A stretch of DNA of 60,645 nucleotides from an uncultured Porphyromonadaceae bacterium (GCA_947177615.1 CAMWUY010000002.1:1-60645), one strand, 5' to 3'; positions 1-9,106 are shown, counted from the stretch's first letter. Numbers and translations: made by a program. Notes: generated by a model from the letters alone, not told the origin.

Positions 1-38
1 TTTCCACCCTAGGAAATAGACTTCATAAGTGAACGGGT

Positions 39-488
39 ATGCTCCGGAATATGTACAATACGATATTATTGGTTTTTTCGTCCAAATATTCTATTCAGAG
101 GTTTTATAAAGAAATAGAGCAATATGCCCCTAATCTGATAATTTTTATCAATCATGCTAAGGGATTTCCTCTTAAAAATGTCGTGAATGTTGCAAAATTC
201 ACTGATAGTTCGGTTATAAAATTATGTATGCCCGAAATTCTTTATGCAGATAGTGAAATTATCGATAATGATCGGGACTATGAAGATTCGATTTCACAAC
301 TGTTTTCATGTGAATCTGTTACTAACATGATGCAAAATGAATTCAGACTGTATTCAAGCAGATCAATTGAGAAAATTAAAAGTATAATAAAGGTTTGCAG
401 TCCGGCTATATTAGAAGTTATCAAATTTATAAACAATTTGTTAGAGGCATGGAATAGGGGCTGTAAAATTTTGCATCCAGACCTATAA
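39..488 (+). CDS. Hypothetical protein, AT-rich orphan ORF
   Basis: A 149-residue protein with no domain that I recognise. It is rich in Ile, Asn and Ser, and its codons are far more AT-rich than the housekeeping genes that follow. An in-frame stop at 30-32 precedes it, so translation starts at 39 or at the Met codon at 51. The first 30 residues alternate hydrophobic and polar like a beta-alpha unit, so it could be the surviving tail of a larger enzyme such as a glycosyltransferase whose front lies outside the window. That is a guess. The base composition suggests acquired or decaying DNA. Confidence 0.4.
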   Translation: MLRNMYNTILLVFSSKYSIQRFYKEIEQYAPNLIIFINHAKGFPLKNVVNVAKFTDSSVIKLCMPEILYADSEIIDNDRDYEDSISQLFSCESVTNMMQNEFRLYSSRSIEKIKSIIKVCSPAILEVIKFINNLLEAWNRGCKILHPDL

Positions 489-670
489 AGTGGAGATCTT
501 TATATGTAATACTCCAGTCATACCATTCAAGCTTAGATAGCCTACCTTCAACTATGGTCCTTTCATTTATAAATTGAATAAATTTTAATAAACAGGAATT
601 TTAATTAGTGATCAGGCTTTACAAGACTTTTAAAATCTTATAAAAGGGTGGTGTTATCGGAAATTATGAT

Positions 671-678
671 TATCTTTG
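671..678 (+). promoter_or_regulatory. Bacteroidetes -7 box (TATCTTTG)
   Basis: TATCTTTG fits the Bacteroidetes -7 consensus TAnnTTTG and lies 48 nt before the lipoprotein start at 727. No clear -33 TTTG is seen at the usual distance, so the assignment rests on the -7 box alone. Confidence 0.5.
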
Positions 679-726
679 CGTCTGTTTTAGAAATTTTAAC
701 ATTTAGGGTTTTTAGACATTTATAAG

Positions 727-1290
727 ATGGTATCATTGCTGATCAGAATCGTTGCTGTAATAGCAATATGCTGCGGCCTAACGATGATTACCTCCTGTAG
801 CGGTGGTGAGAAGCATACCAATGACACTGACAGTGTTGCTGTGGACAGTTTCCATGCTGACAACGATATCGTCATGACGATACGCTCCATAATAGATGCG
901 GTCAGGGTCAATGAGCCTCTTGACTCGGCGTATTATAATTATGAGGGTGTGCTGACTGACGGTGTGGGACGTCCGTTATATACGGATCTGCAAGGGACTC
1001 CCGGTGAATGGGATATTGATGTGTTGTCTCCGGATGAGGTAGTGATACGCAATGTCTATTTAGGTGACCTGTTTCCGGATGATCTGGAGAATTATATTAT
1101 AGAGCAGACGGATGTCCGTCCGACTGACCAGATAGCATCCGATGAGTATGACGATGATGATGAGGCGGATCTGTCTGTATATGATTTCGGCACGGGTTAT
1201 CTCCGCTTCGAGACACGCTTAGGCAAGACCACTAACGGTCTCGAAGGCCCGCTCATGTCCATCCGCATAGTCTCCAAGCGCAAAGCCTGA
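727..1290 (+). CDS. Putative lipoprotein, unknown function
   Basis: This 187-residue protein begins with a hydrophobic signal (residues 4-21) and a lipobox-like TSC ending at Cys24, followed by SGGEK, so it is probably lipidated and exported. The mature part is strongly acidic, with a run of Asp near residues 145-152. It has no family signature that I know. It stands alone between an AT-rich orphan ORF and a toxin-antitoxin pair, with its own -7 box at 671. Being an envelope lipoprotein is well supported; its job is unknown. Confidence 0.6.
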   Translation: MVSLLIRIVAVIAICCGLTMITSCSGGEKHTNDTDSVAVDSFHADNDIVMTIRSIIDAVRVNEPLDSAYYNYEGVLTDGVGRPLYTDLQGTPGEWDIDVLSPDEVVIRNVYLGDLFPDDLENYIIEQTDVRPTDQIASDEYDDDDEADLSVYDFGTGYLRFETRLGKTTNGLEGPLMSIRIVSKRKA

Positions 1291-1367
1291 ATAAATACGA
1301 GTCTGTTTGCTTAAAAGTAAAACATTTTCTCATTTTTAGCGTTTAATCATAAAGAATCAGAGTAACC

Positions 1368-1838
1368 ATGAGTGAAGCAGAACTTGTGCAATTAAATAAA
1401 GACCGGAACTGTACTCTTTATACCATTCAGTTTCTTACCGAAGATAGTGGAGAGTATATTCGTTTCTATCATCGTTTCAAAGATGATGCGACATATAATG
1501 CAGATTTGGCTCATATCGCGAAATTTGTTGAAACGATAGCCGATTTGGGAGCGCTTGAACGGTTCTTCAGACCAGAGGGGAAAATGAATGACAGGGTCTG
1601 TGCATTACCAATTATCAAATCAAAGTTGCGCTTGTATTGTCTTCGCCTTTCGGACAGCATATTGATTCTTGGAAATGGAGGTGTCAAGAATACCAGAACT
1701 TACAATGAGGACGATGAACTACGTGGGTATGTTGTTAATCTCCAGAGATTTGATAAGCTCATTAAAGAAGGAGTGAAAGACGGAACCATATCCATACTGG
1801 AAAATGAGATTGATACAGACAAAACCTTTGATATATGA
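1368..1838 (+). CDS. Type II toxin, RelE/HigB-like (putative)
   Basis: A 156-residue protein with the features of the HigB/RelE-type toxins found next to Xre antitoxins: a central segment reading KSKLRLYCLRLSDSILIL, then GNGG and a Lys/Arg-rich helix. Toxins of this superfamily cleave mRNA, often on the ribosome. The gene overlaps the downstream helix-turn-helix gene by 4 nt (ATGA at 1835-1838), the usual coupling of a toxin-first module. The family is called from the overall pattern and the partner, because catalytic residues vary in this group. It could act as a stress or anti-phage module. Confidence 0.65.
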   Translation: MSEAELVQLNKDRNCTLYTIQFLTEDSGEYIRFYHRFKDDATYNADLAHIAKFVETIADLGALERFFRPEGKMNDRVCALPIIKSKLRLYCLRLSDSILILGNGGVKNTRTYNEDDELRGYVVNLQRFDKLIKEGVKDGTISILENEIDTDKTFDI

Positions 1839-2101
1839 AAACTGCATTTGAAGAATATAACAGGATTGTTGCGTCCATACCGGATTCCATTCATCGTGAA
1901 GTTGACATGGAGGTGGCAGTTTCCAACAGAATCTATAAGTTGATGCGAGAGAAGGGGTTGTCAAAGGCTGAGTTCGCACGGTCTGTCGGAAAACGTCCAT
2001 GTGAAGTGACCAAATGGCTGAGTGGGCAACACAATTTTACACTCTCAACTCTTACTATGCTCTCATCTTTTTTCGGCAAACCTATTATAACGGTGGAATA
2101 G
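1835..2101 (+). CDS. Xre-family antitoxin
   Basis: An 88-residue protein with a C-terminal helix-turn-helix of the Cro/C1 type at about residues 30-85: GLSKAEFARSVG is the first helix pair and EVTKWLSGQHNFTLSTL holds the recognition helix. It would neutralise the preceding toxin and bind the operon promoter as repressor. Start and upstream stop share ATGA, so translation is coupled. The gene ends 9 nt before the stop of the convergent MBL hydrolase gene, leaving almost no room for a terminator. Confidence 0.75.
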   Translation: MKTAFEEYNRIVASIPDSIHREVDMEVAVSNRIYKLMREKGLSKAEFARSVGKRPCEVTKWLSGQHNFTLSTLTMLSSFFGKPIITVE

Positions 2102-2109
2102 CATATTCG

Positions 2110-3090
2110 TCAGGGGCGGAAGATGAAGCGACGTGTCGGGTCGAAACGTGGGAGTGCCATCAGCTGTACATCGGCCTCCCGGTCCCTGATGGTTTCTTGG
2201 GCGGTGCCTACCTTCAGTCCTTTGCTTTCGAGGGCACTTCTTACGGTGCGGAGAGCCAGTTCCGGTGTATTGTTGTCTTTGCTGAGGTGACAGAGGAAGA
2301 TATATTTGAGGGCCGGATTGATAATCTCGGCCAGAAAACGTGCCGTGTCCACGTTGTTCATGTGGCCGTGCTCTGTCTGTATGCGTCGTTTGAGATATTC
2401 CGGATAGCTGCCGTTCAGCAACATCTGCAGATCATAATTGGCCTCGATGACGAGATAATTAGCCCGGCTCATATAGTAGTAAGCGCGTTCTGTGACGGCT
2501 CCGAGGTCCGTGGCCAGGACAAAGTGACGGTTATCATAGACGATGGAGAACCCCATATTGTCCGTTCCATCATGTGGCACGTCAAAGGCGGTGATGTCGA
2601 GACTCCCGATCTTGAACGGGATCTCCTTGAATATCGGGATATGATAATCCTTGACACGCTTGGAGATATTATGTCGGCGCAGCATGCCGTTGAGGACTCG
2701 ATTGGTGCAATAGAGCCGCAGATGCTTGTTGGCGCGAAGGAGTGTATATGCAAACTTGACGTGATCCGAGTGGTCATGCGTCAGCAGAACACCCTTGACC
2801 TTGGTCATGGGTATACCGTTGGCTGCAAGTTCGCGTGTGATATCCTCGGCTCTGACCCCCACATCGACTATGATACCCTCGTCTTTGTTGCCGATATAGC
2901 AGCTGTTGCCCGAGGATCCCGAGCCGAATGATATGTAGTTGAAATGTCTGTTGGCCGGATTGTCGGCAGTGGTGCCGGAGGTGCTGATATTACTATGAGA
3001 TGGTGTGCGCTGAATGATCGGTGGAAGTTCCAACTCTTCGAATTGGATTGTATATTGTCCTTCAAATAATATCGAGTTTTTCTTATTCAT
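2110..3090 (-). CDS. MBL-fold metallo-hydrolase (YycJ/VicX-like)
   Basis: A 326-residue protein. After a low-complexity N-terminal stretch of about 50 residues it shows a metallo-beta-lactamase fold: FGSGSSGNSCYIG near residue 55, DVG near 76, and the metal-binding motif THDHSDH at 104-110, with later His and Asp positions (FDVPHDGTDN, LATDLG). The opening GSGSSGNS pattern is typical of the YycJ/WalJ branch of single-domain phosphodiesterase or exonuclease-like enzymes. The physiological substrate is unknown. The long N-terminal extension may be a start-site artefact, with the true start nearer residue 45. Confidence 0.8.
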   Translation of the reverse strand: MNKKNSILFEGQYTIQFEELELPPIIQRTPSHSNISTSGTTADNPANRHFNYISFGSGSSGNSCYIGNKDEGIIVDVGVRAEDITRELAANGIPMTKVKGVLLTHDHSDHVKFAYTLLRANKHLRLYCTNRVLNGMLRRHNISKRVKDYHIPIFKEIPFKIGSLDITAFDVPHDGTDNMGFSIVYDNRHFVLATDLGAVTERAYYYMSRANYLVIEANYDLQMLLNGSYPEYLKRRIQTEHGHMNNVDTARFLAEIINPALKYIFLCHLSKDNNTPELALRTVRSALESKGLKVGTAQETIRDREADVQLMALPRFDPTRRFIFRP

Positions 3091-3130
3091 AATTTCTTAT
3101 ATTGTAAGATGAGTGTTCAATATTATTTTA

Positions 3131-3949
3131 TCATCTGCGTTTCCGAGTGTTGGTGTTGCGATATCCGTTTTTTCTTCCCGCCGGTGTTCGGGGATTATAA
3201 ATCTCGGCGGCGTATATCAGGAAGATAGCCGGCCGTTTATCATAATTGACCTTGTCGATCATTTCACTCCATTGCGATGCGGTCCGCGTTATGACCGACT
3301 CAGTCATCGGATCTGTGAGGTCGGCGGCGACGCAGATTCTTGTATTACCGTGAAGTGTATTGGTCAATGTCCTGAGCAGACGGTTGTTGCGATAAGGTGT
3401 CTCGATAAATATGTGTGTCATATCGCGATGACGCGAGGAGTCCTCAAGCTTGCGCAACATATCAGCTCTCTGCGCCTCATCAATAGGAAGGTAACCGTGG
3501 AAACAGAAACCCTGTCCGTTAAATCCGGAGGCCATGAGTCCCAGGAGTATGGATGATGGTCCGACGAGCGGGACAACCTTAAGAGATTCCCGTTGCGCGA
3601 TCTCGACCATTACGGCTCCCGGATCGGCAATAGCCGGACAACCGGCATCACTGAGCAGTCCGACGGGTTCGCCATTTCGCAAGGGATCAAGCCACTGAGA
3701 GATAATAGAAAGGTCAGTGTGACGGTTGAGCTCAACGAAATGCAGTGATGTAATGTCGGCATGGGGGAGTGCCCGGCGGATGAAACGCCGTGCCTCTCTG
3801 ACATTCTCGACAATAAAATATCTGATAGCGGCCAGAATCTGCAGGTTGCGGGGAGGAATGACGAAATCTACCGGAGCCGCGCTCATGTCGGAGGGGATAA
3901 GGTATAGAGCCGGCTGTAAATCGGGTTGCGGTTGTTGATACTGTTCCAT
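3131..3949 (-). CDS. RsmI-like SAM-dependent methyltransferase (tetrapyrrole methylase fold)
   Basis: A 272-residue protein of the tetrapyrrole-methylase superfamily. GLLSDAGCPAIADPG (about 97-111) corresponds to the SAM-loop motif of RsmI (AGTPLISDPG), followed by VPLVGPSSILLGLMASGF and, later, FIETPYRNNRLL. RsmI 2'-O-methylates C1402 of 16S rRNA. This shorter, divergent protein resembles the second RsmI-type paralogue of Bacteroidetes, so the exact target is uncertain. The C-terminus is a basic tail rich in Arg, Asn and Thr. The start codon lies only a few nt from the expected transcription start, and the gene is divergent from the RNA methyltransferase at 4033. Confidence 0.75.
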   Translation of the reverse strand: MEQYQQPQPDLQPALYLIPSDMSAAPVDFVIPPRNLQILAAIRYFIVENVREARRFIRRALPHADITSLHFVELNRHTDLSIISQWLDPLRNGEPVGLLSDAGCPAIADPGAVMVEIAQRESLKVVPLVGPSSILLGLMASGFNGQGFCFHGYLPIDEAQRADMLRKLEDSSRHRDMTHIFIETPYRNNRLLRTLTNTLHGNTRICVAADLTDPMTESVITRTASQWSEMIDKVNYDKRPAIFLIYAAEIYNPRTPAGRKNGYRNTNTRKRR

Positions 3950-3956
3950 TAGTATA

Positions 3957-3984
3957 CAAATTTAGCAAGAAATCATTAACTTTG
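3957..3984. promoter_or_regulatory. Overlapping divergent promoters
   Basis: On the minus strand, TAAATTTG at 3957-3964 is a -7 box with TTTG exactly 20 nt upstream, reading toward the methylase gene that starts at 3949. The predicted transcript would begin about at the start codon. On the plus strand, TAACTTTG at 3977-3984 is a -7 box for the gene starting at 4033. The plus-strand -33 element would lie within the minus-strand -7 box, so the two promoters occupy the same DNA and may exclude each other. Confidence 0.65.
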
Positions 3985-4032
3985 CAAATAGTGTTAGCGT
4001 GTACAATATGCGTGTATATTAAATCGAAAGTA

Positions 4033-5433
4033 ATGGAGACTCCTATACCTTCCGGTTACCGTGAAATGATACAATCCGTATTTGGTACGGATAGTGAGTC
4101 GTTGTTGTCATCACTCGATACGGCTCCGGGAGTGTCGATACGTTATAATAATCGCAAGTGCTCTGCGGAGGAGGTAGACGGAATATATCCGGATATGCGC
4201 GTGGTGGAGTGGTGTCGGGAGGGTCGGCGTCTGAATGAGCGGCCGGTCTTTACGCTAAATCCGTTGTTGCATGCCGGCGTCTTCTATGTACAGGATGCCT
4301 CCTCAATGATATACAGTGAGATAGTAGAACTACTGGTATCACGGCTGCATGCCGGTGAGCAGGGTATGACGGGACGTCCGTTGCGGGTGTTGGACTTTTG
4401 TGCCGCCCCTGGTGGTAAGACGACGTCTATGATCAATGCATTGCCGGATGGTACGGAGGTTGTCGCCAACGAATATGAGCCACGACGTGGCAAGATATTG
4501 CGTGAAAATCTGGAGAAGTGGGGTTATCCGAATATAATCGTTACAGGGGATGCCGCTGAGTCTTACCGTTGTCTGGCAGGGGTGTTTGATATAGTGGCTG
4601 TAGATGCTCCATGTTCGGGAGAGGGTATGATGCGCAAGGAGGAGACGGCCCGACGACAATGGTCGGAGCGGCTTGTTGAGAGCTGTGCCGCGCTGCAACG
4701 CGAGATATTGGAGAGCATCGCCGGATGCGTGCGTCCCGGCGGGTATCTGATATATTCGACCTGTACATTTAACACCGTGGAGAATGAAGAGAATTCGCGC
4801 TATATCCGTGATATGCTTGGCTTTGAGCCTGTATCGCTTCGCCCGGACGGAACAGAATGTGCAGGCAAGGCATTGTATGACGATGTTGAGGCGATGCGGT
4901 TTATGCCTTATCTGACTGAGGGTGAGGGGCTCTATGTATCAGTATTCCGTCGTCCGGAGAGTGACGTCGTGGAGAGGGTATCAGCGGGCAAGTCAAAGCG
5001 CGCCAAGACAAAGGGGCGAGAGTCAAAATTGCCTGAGATAGAATGGATAATCCGTGATGCGGTGCCGGTCGAGGGGGAGGGAGTGATATCAGCTGTTCCC
5101 CGGTCAATGATGCCGCTGCTGGAGCTCGTCAAAGGTTCGGGTGTGAATGTTACGGCAGCCGGACTGCCGGTGGCTACTCTTAAGGATAAGAATGTATTGC
5201 CGGATTCAAGGGTGGTGTTGTCATCTTTGGTAAACCCGACGGCATTTCCTGTTGTTGAGTTATCAGAGGATGAGGCTCTGCGTTATCTGCGTCGGGAAGC
5301 GTTGGTATTGCCCGAGGGAACTCCGCGAGGCTATGTGACGGTATGCCGGCAAGGCCATCCGTTAGGACTGGTCAAGAATATCGGCAATCGGGCCAACAAT
5401 CTGTATCCCGCTCACTGGAAGATTCGGATGTGA
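4033..5433 (+). CDS. rRNA cytosine-C5 methyltransferase (RsmB/RsmF family)
   Basis: A 466-residue enzyme from the ATG at 4033; an upstream in-frame start at 3982 lies before the likely transcription start. It has the NOL1/NOP2/Sun fold: SAM-binding VLDFCAAPGGKTTSM (about 120-133), VDAPCSGEGMMRK with Cys193, and YSTCTFNTVENE with Cys243, the two cysteines used for C5 methylation. About 150 C-terminal residues form the extra RsmF-type region ending NLYPAHWKIRM. The product is expected to make m5C in 16S rRNA. It is transcribed divergently from the RsmI-like gene. Confidence 0.85.
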   Translation: METPIPSGYREMIQSVFGTDSESLLSSLDTAPGVSIRYNNRKCSAEEVDGIYPDMRVVEWCREGRRLNERPVFTLNPLLHAGVFYVQDASSMIYSEIVELLVSRLHAGEQGMTGRPLRVLDFCAAPGGKTTSMINALPDGTEVVANEYEPRRGKILRENLEKWGYPNIIVTGDAAESYRCLAGVFDIVAVDAPCSGEGMMRKEETARRQWSERLVESCAALQREILESIAGCVRPGGYLIYSTCTFNTVENEENSRYIRDMLGFEPVSLRPDGTECAGKALYDDVEAMRFMPYLTEGEGLYVSVFRRPESDVVERVSAGKSKRAKTKGRESKLPEIEWIIRDAVPVEGEGVISAVPRSMMPLLELVKGSGVNVTAAGLPVATLKDKNVLPDSRVVLSSLVNPTAFPVVELSEDEALRYLRREALVLPEGTPRGYVTVCRQGHPLGLVKNIGNRANNLYPAHWKIRM

Positions 5434-5500
5434 GTGTGGAGAGGTATAGGGCTTTTGGGCAATGTAATTGATTAATAAATAACTTAAAAAGATAGATATT

Positions 5501-5716
5501 ATGCAATTTAAGACAAATGCGAAGTGCGCTCATTGTGAGGCGACAATTCTTGAAGGTATGCGTTCACGCTTTCCAAACGGTCAGTGGTCCATGGATCTGA
5601 ACAGTGCCGATAAGGTCCTTGAGGTGCATGGCATTCCTGAGGATGCCGAGCATGCAGCCAAGGTGGAGGCAGCGATAGCGGAAACCGGTTTCAAAGGGGC
5701 TTGGATACAGAGATAA
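5501..5716 (+). CDS. Heavy-metal-associated (HMA) domain protein
   Basis: A 71-residue ferredoxin-like domain with a CAHC metal site (CXXC, residues 9-12) near the N-terminus and an amphipathic second helix. It resembles copper or zinc chaperones of the CopZ/Atx1 type. No P-type ATPase or metal regulator is nearby, so the metal and partner cannot be read from context. The gene sits 67 nt behind the methyltransferase gene and 56 nt before tcdA and may be cotranscribed with them. Confidence 0.7.
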   Translation: MQFKTNAKCAHCEATILEGMRSRFPNGQWSMDLNSADKVLEVHGIPEDAEHAAKVEAAIAETGFKGAWIQR

Positions 5717-5772
5717 CAGGAATAAAAGATTAATATTTAAGGGAGTTTGTCCGCCTTTTGTGTTGGAAACTG

Positions 5773-6504
5773 ATGGAAGGTTTAATTGAGCGGTGGGATG
5801 ACCGCACGGAACGGTTGATCGGCTGCGAGGGTGTGCGGATACTTGCACGCTCGCGTGTGCTGGTCGTAGGTGTCGGTGGTGTCGGTGGCTATGCTGCCGA
5901 GATGCTGGCACGCTGCGGCGTGGGTCATCTGACTCTTGTGGATGCCGATGATGTCAGTGAGACCAACCTGAACCGTCAGCTCATCGCACTGCGCAGTACA
6001 ATAGGTAGGAGTAAGACCGGATTGTTTGCAGAACGTTTCAGAGATATCAATCCGGATATATCGGTAGATCCACGCGATGAGTTTCTGAGTGAGGAGAATG
6101 TCGGTGATATCCTGAGTGCGGGCTATGATTATGTCGTGGACTGCATCGATACTGTCGCCCCCAAGGTCGCTCTGATTCTGGAGTGTCAGGACCGCAGGAT
6201 ACCGGTAATCTCCTCGATGGGTGCCGGTGGTCGTGTTGATCCGACCAAGGTGAGATATTGCAGTCTGTGGGATACAAGGGAGGATGGTCTGGCGAGAGCA
6301 GTGCGTCAGCGTCTCAAGAAGATGGGTCGTCATCCGTCGCTACGGGTTGTATCGAGTGTGGAGAGTCCGTTGTCATCATCGTTGGTGGATGTAGAGAGCC
6401 GAAATAAGCGGAGCAGTTACGGTACGTTGGCTACGATCCCGTCACTCTTTGGGATAATGCTTGCCAATCATGTCATATTAAAATTGTTATCACGGGGAGA
6501 ATGA
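5773..6504 (+). CDS. tcdA: tRNA threonylcarbamoyladenosine dehydratase
   Basis: An E1-like enzyme that uses ATP to cyclise t6A37 of tRNA to ct6A. It opens with the ThiF/MoeB Rossmann motif VLVVGVGGVGGYAAEMLAR (about 25-43), then LVDADDVSETNLNRQ, the conserved adenylation strip, and DYVVDCIDTVAPK. About 240 residues is normal for YgdL/TcdA. I chose the ATG at 5773; an in-frame TTG at 5758 would add five residues. The stop overlaps the next ATG by 4 nt (ATGA at 6501), so TcdA and the ABC ATPase are translationally coupled although their roles are unrelated. Confidence 0.88.
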   Translation: MEGLIERWDDRTERLIGCEGVRILARSRVLVVGVGGVGGYAAEMLARCGVGHLTLVDADDVSETNLNRQLIALRSTIGRSKTGLFAERFRDINPDISVDPRDEFLSEENVGDILSAGYDYVVDCIDTVAPKVALILECQDRRIPVISSMGAGGRVDPTKVRYCSLWDTREDGLARAVRQRLKKMGRHPSLRVVSSVESPLSSSLVDVESRNKRSSYGTLATIPSLFGIMLANHVILKLLSRGE

Positions 6505-7157
6505 TAGAGATAGAGAGAATCAATAAGTATTACGGGCAACTGCATGTATTGAATGATGTCAGCCTGACGATAGGAGATGGTGAGATCGTGAGCATACTGG
6601 GTCCGAGTGGTGCGGGTAAATCCACACTGCTGCAGATATGCGGCACACTTGATCGTCCGGACTCCGGGCGGGTGTTGTATGATGGTGTCGAGGTTTCAGC
6701 GCTGAAGGACAGGAAGTTGTCAGAGTTTCGCAACCGTCATATCGGTTTTATCTTTCAGTTTCATGAGTTGTTGCCGGAGTTTAGTGCCGAGGAGAATGTG
6801 GCGATACCGGCGATGATAGGCGGTGAGTCCCGTAAGGTTTCTCTCTCTAAGGCTCGTGCATTGCTGGGGCGCCTGGGGTTGTCCGAACGGTTAAATCATC
6901 GCCCGTCGGAGTTGTCGGGTGGTGAGAAACAGAGGGTTGCCATAGCCCGTTCGCTGATTAACGATCCTCGAATTGTGTTGGCCGATGAGCCTACAGGCAG
7001 CCTTGATTCGCGCAACCGTGATGAGATACAACGTATTATAGCAGAACTAAATGAGGAACGCCGTCAGACGTTCCTCATTGTGACACACGATGCGACGCTT
7101 GCAGAGATTTCCCACCGGATAATCCGTATGTCAGACGGCAGCATCGTCACCTTATAA
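6501..7157 (+). CDS. lolD: ABC transporter ATPase, LolD-like
   Basis: A 218-residue ATPase with Walker A GPSGAGKST (34-42), a Q-loop near FIFQFHELLPEF, signature LSGGEKQRV (138-146), Walker B IVLADEP (158-164), a D-loop SLDS and switch His in VTHD. The FQFHELLPEFSAEENV segment is typical of LolD/MacB-type ATPases, which power release of lipoproteins from the inner membrane. No LolC/E-type permease is encoded in the window, so the partner must lie elsewhere. Assignment to LolD rather than another MacB-type ATPase is probable but not certain. It ends 11 nt before the stop of the convergent cysS. Confidence 0.75.
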   Translation: MIEIERINKYYGQLHVLNDVSLTIGDGEIVSILGPSGAGKSTLLQICGTLDRPDSGRVLYDGVEVSALKDRKLSEFRNRHIGFIFQFHELLPEFSAEENVAIPAMIGGESRKVSLSKARALLGRLGLSERLNHRPSELSGGEKQRVAIARSLINDPRIVLADEPTGSLDSRNRDEIQRIIAELNEERRQTFLIVTHDATLAEISHRIIRMSDGSIVTL

Positions 7158-7168
7158 TTTTGCCGTTC

Positions 7169-8647
7169 TTACCGTAGCGTCCATTCGACGCCATTCTTGG
7201 TGTCCTTGACATCAAAACCGAGTTGTGCCAGACGGTCGCGTATCAGGTCGGATGTCGTCCAGTCCTTATTAGCCTTGGCATTGGCACGCATCTCCATAAG
7301 CAGGTCGACAGCTCCGTGATAGGCCTTGACCCCATTGTCGGAGTCAGCGTTGTTGTCGACTCTGATACCCATAATGTCAATGAGATATTTGTCGAACAGG
7401 TGTTTGAGTTTGTCGATATCTTCGGCAGATAGCTGTGCATTGCCATCGGTTGCTGAGTTAATGATTTTGCCGGCCTCGAAGAGCACGGCGATGACCTGCG
7501 GTGTGTTGAGGTCATCATCCATAGCTTCGGCAGCCTTGGCGTCAAAGTCCGGCAGTTGGACTGATGACTTATCTGCGGGAGTAAGCGTCTGCAATCTCTG
7601 ATAGATGTCAAGCATCTTCTGCAGAGCCTTTTCAGCTGCCTGGAGTGCTTCGTTGGAGAAGTCGACAGTGGAGCGATAGTGTGCCTGCAGAATGAAGAAT
7701 CGTATCACCATCGGTGAGTATGCCTGCTGCAACAGCGGGTGAGAGCCGTCAAAGAATTCCTGAAGTTTGATAAAGTTGTTGTATGACTTACCCATCTTCT
7801 TTCCGTTGATGGTTATCATATTATTATGCATCCAGTATTTGACAGCGTCATGACCTTGAGCGGCCACCGATTGCGCAATCTCACACTCATGGTGTGGGAA
7901 CATCAGATCCATGCCTCCTCCATGAATATCGAAGGTATCTCCGAGATATTTGGTGCCCATAGTTGAGCACTCGAGGTGCCATCCCGGAAAGCCTTCGCTC
8001 CAAGGTGACGGCCAGTGCATGATATGTTCGGGGGCGGCCTTTTTCCAGAGCGCGAAGTCGAGAGGATTGCGTTTCTCGTCCTGTCCGTCGAGTGCACGGG
8101 TCTGTGATATGAGATCCTCTATGTTACGTCCGGAGAGCTTGCCGTAGTTATGGTCACGGTTGTATTTCTCGACATCGAAATATACAGAGCCTTTGCTCTC
8201 GTATGCGTATCCGGCGTCAATAATCTTCTTGATATATTCAATCTGCTCGATGATATGTCCGGAGGCGTGTGGCTCGATGCTTGGCGGCAGGACGTTGAGT
8301 GCGTCCATATCATGATGATATGTATTGAGATAGTGCTGTACCACCTCCATAGGTTCAAGCTCTTCGAGCCGTGCCTTTTTAGCGATCTTGTCTTCTCCGG
8401 AGTCGGCGTCATGTTCGAGGTGTCCGACATCGGTAATGTTACGGACATATCTCACCTTGTATCCGAGACTGCGCAGATATCTGAACAGAATGTCGAACGT
8501 GATTGCCGGCCGGGCGTGTCCGAGGTGAGCGTCACCATATACCGTAGGTCCACAGACATACATGCCTACGTGGCCCTCATGTATGGGTTTGAAAGGCTGT
8601 TTGGTACGCGACAGTGTATTATAGATGCAGAGATTGTGTGTGGACAT
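7169..8647 (-). CDS. cysS: Cysteine--tRNA ligase
   Basis: A 492-residue class I synthetase that charges tRNA-Cys. Visible hallmarks are [15 protein letters not shown] with the HIGH box as HLGH (41-44), zinc ligands at Cys32, Cys227 and the PHHE segment near 251-254, and the KMSKS loop as KMGKS (284-288). The C-terminal part (about 340-490) carries the DALR-type helical domain and a basic tail. Length and domain order are those of bacterial CysRS. It lies 33 nt downstream of the DUF3467 gene on the same strand and may be cotranscribed. Confidence 0.95.
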   Translation of the reverse strand: MSTHNLCIYNTLSRTKQPFKPIHEGHVGMYVCGPTVYGDAHLGHARPAITFDILFRYLRSLGYKVRYVRNITDVGHLEHDADSGEDKIAKKARLEELEPMEVVQHYLNTYHHDMDALNVLPPSIEPHASGHIIEQIEYIKKIIDAGYAYESKGSVYFDVEKYNRDHNYGKLSGRNIEDLISQTRALDGQDEKRNPLDFALWKKAAPEHIMHWPSPWSEGFPGWHLECSTMGTKYLGDTFDIHGGGMDLMFPHHECEIAQSVAAQGHDAVKYWMHNNMITINGKKMGKSYNNFIKLQEFFDGSHPLLQQAYSPMVIRFFILQAHYRSTVDFSNEALQAAEKALQKMLDIYQRLQTLTPADKSSVQLPDFDAKAAEAMDDDLNTPQVIAVLFEAGKIINSATDGNAQLSAEDIDKLKHLFDKYLIDIMGIRVDNNADSDNGVKAYHGAVDLLMEMRANAKANKDWTTSDLIRDRLAQLGFDVKDTKNGVEWTLR

Positions 8648-8680
8648 ATTGGTGTTAATGAGAATTGAAATGATAAAAGA

Positions 8681-8977
8681 TTAGTTGTTGCCGAGTGCTC
8701 CGTTCTTGGCGTTGCGTTGTTTGATCTCGCCGAACTGAGCTTCATACTTCTTGATATTGTCGGTAAGTGCGAACATCAGTTGCTTGGCGTTCTCGGGACT
8801 CATGATGACGCGGCTTACAACGGGAGCCTGGGGCATACCGGGAGCAGCGAAGATGAAGTCGATAAGGAACTCGTTGGGGCCATGTCCGATCATAGCGAGG
8901 TTAGAGAATTTGCCATCTGCTATTTCGGGGCGGAGTTGAATCTGAAGCTGGTTTTTGTTTTCGTTCTGATTAGACAT
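8681..8977 (-). CDS. DUF3467 family protein
   Basis: A 98-residue protein matching the DUF3467 pattern: LQIQLRPEIADGKFSNLAMI, then EFLIDFIFAAPG, VVSRVIMSPENAKQLMFAL and an amphipathic C-terminal helix (NIKKYEAQFGEI). The family is small, cytoplasmic and common in Bacteroidetes; its function is unknown. The 130 bp between it and ispG are AT-rich and may hold its promoter. Confidence 0.8.
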   Translation of the reverse strand: MSNQNENKNQLQIQLRPEIADGKFSNLAMIGHGPNEFLIDFIFAAPGMPQAPVVSRVIMSPENAKQLMFALTDNIKKYEAQFGEIKQRNAKNGALGNN

Positions 8978-9106
8978 TTTTGTAAAGATTAGATCATATA
9001 ATGACAGATGTTTATATCACTATATGATGATTTATATATTATTAAGCTTTGCGAAGATAATCAAAATATTTGTGATATGCAATACGGTGATGGTGCTACT
9101 CCGAGA

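Noticed and set aside
2014-2931. A long plus-strand ORF (305 codons) opposite the MBL hydrolase gene
   Set aside because: The minus strand carries a clear metallo-beta-lactamase protein. The plus frame has no motif and is a shadow, like the long antisense frames over cysS, ispG and waaA.
5758-5772. TTG start for tcdA
   Set aside because: The ATG at 5773 gives the standard N-terminus; the extra five residues add nothing recognisable.
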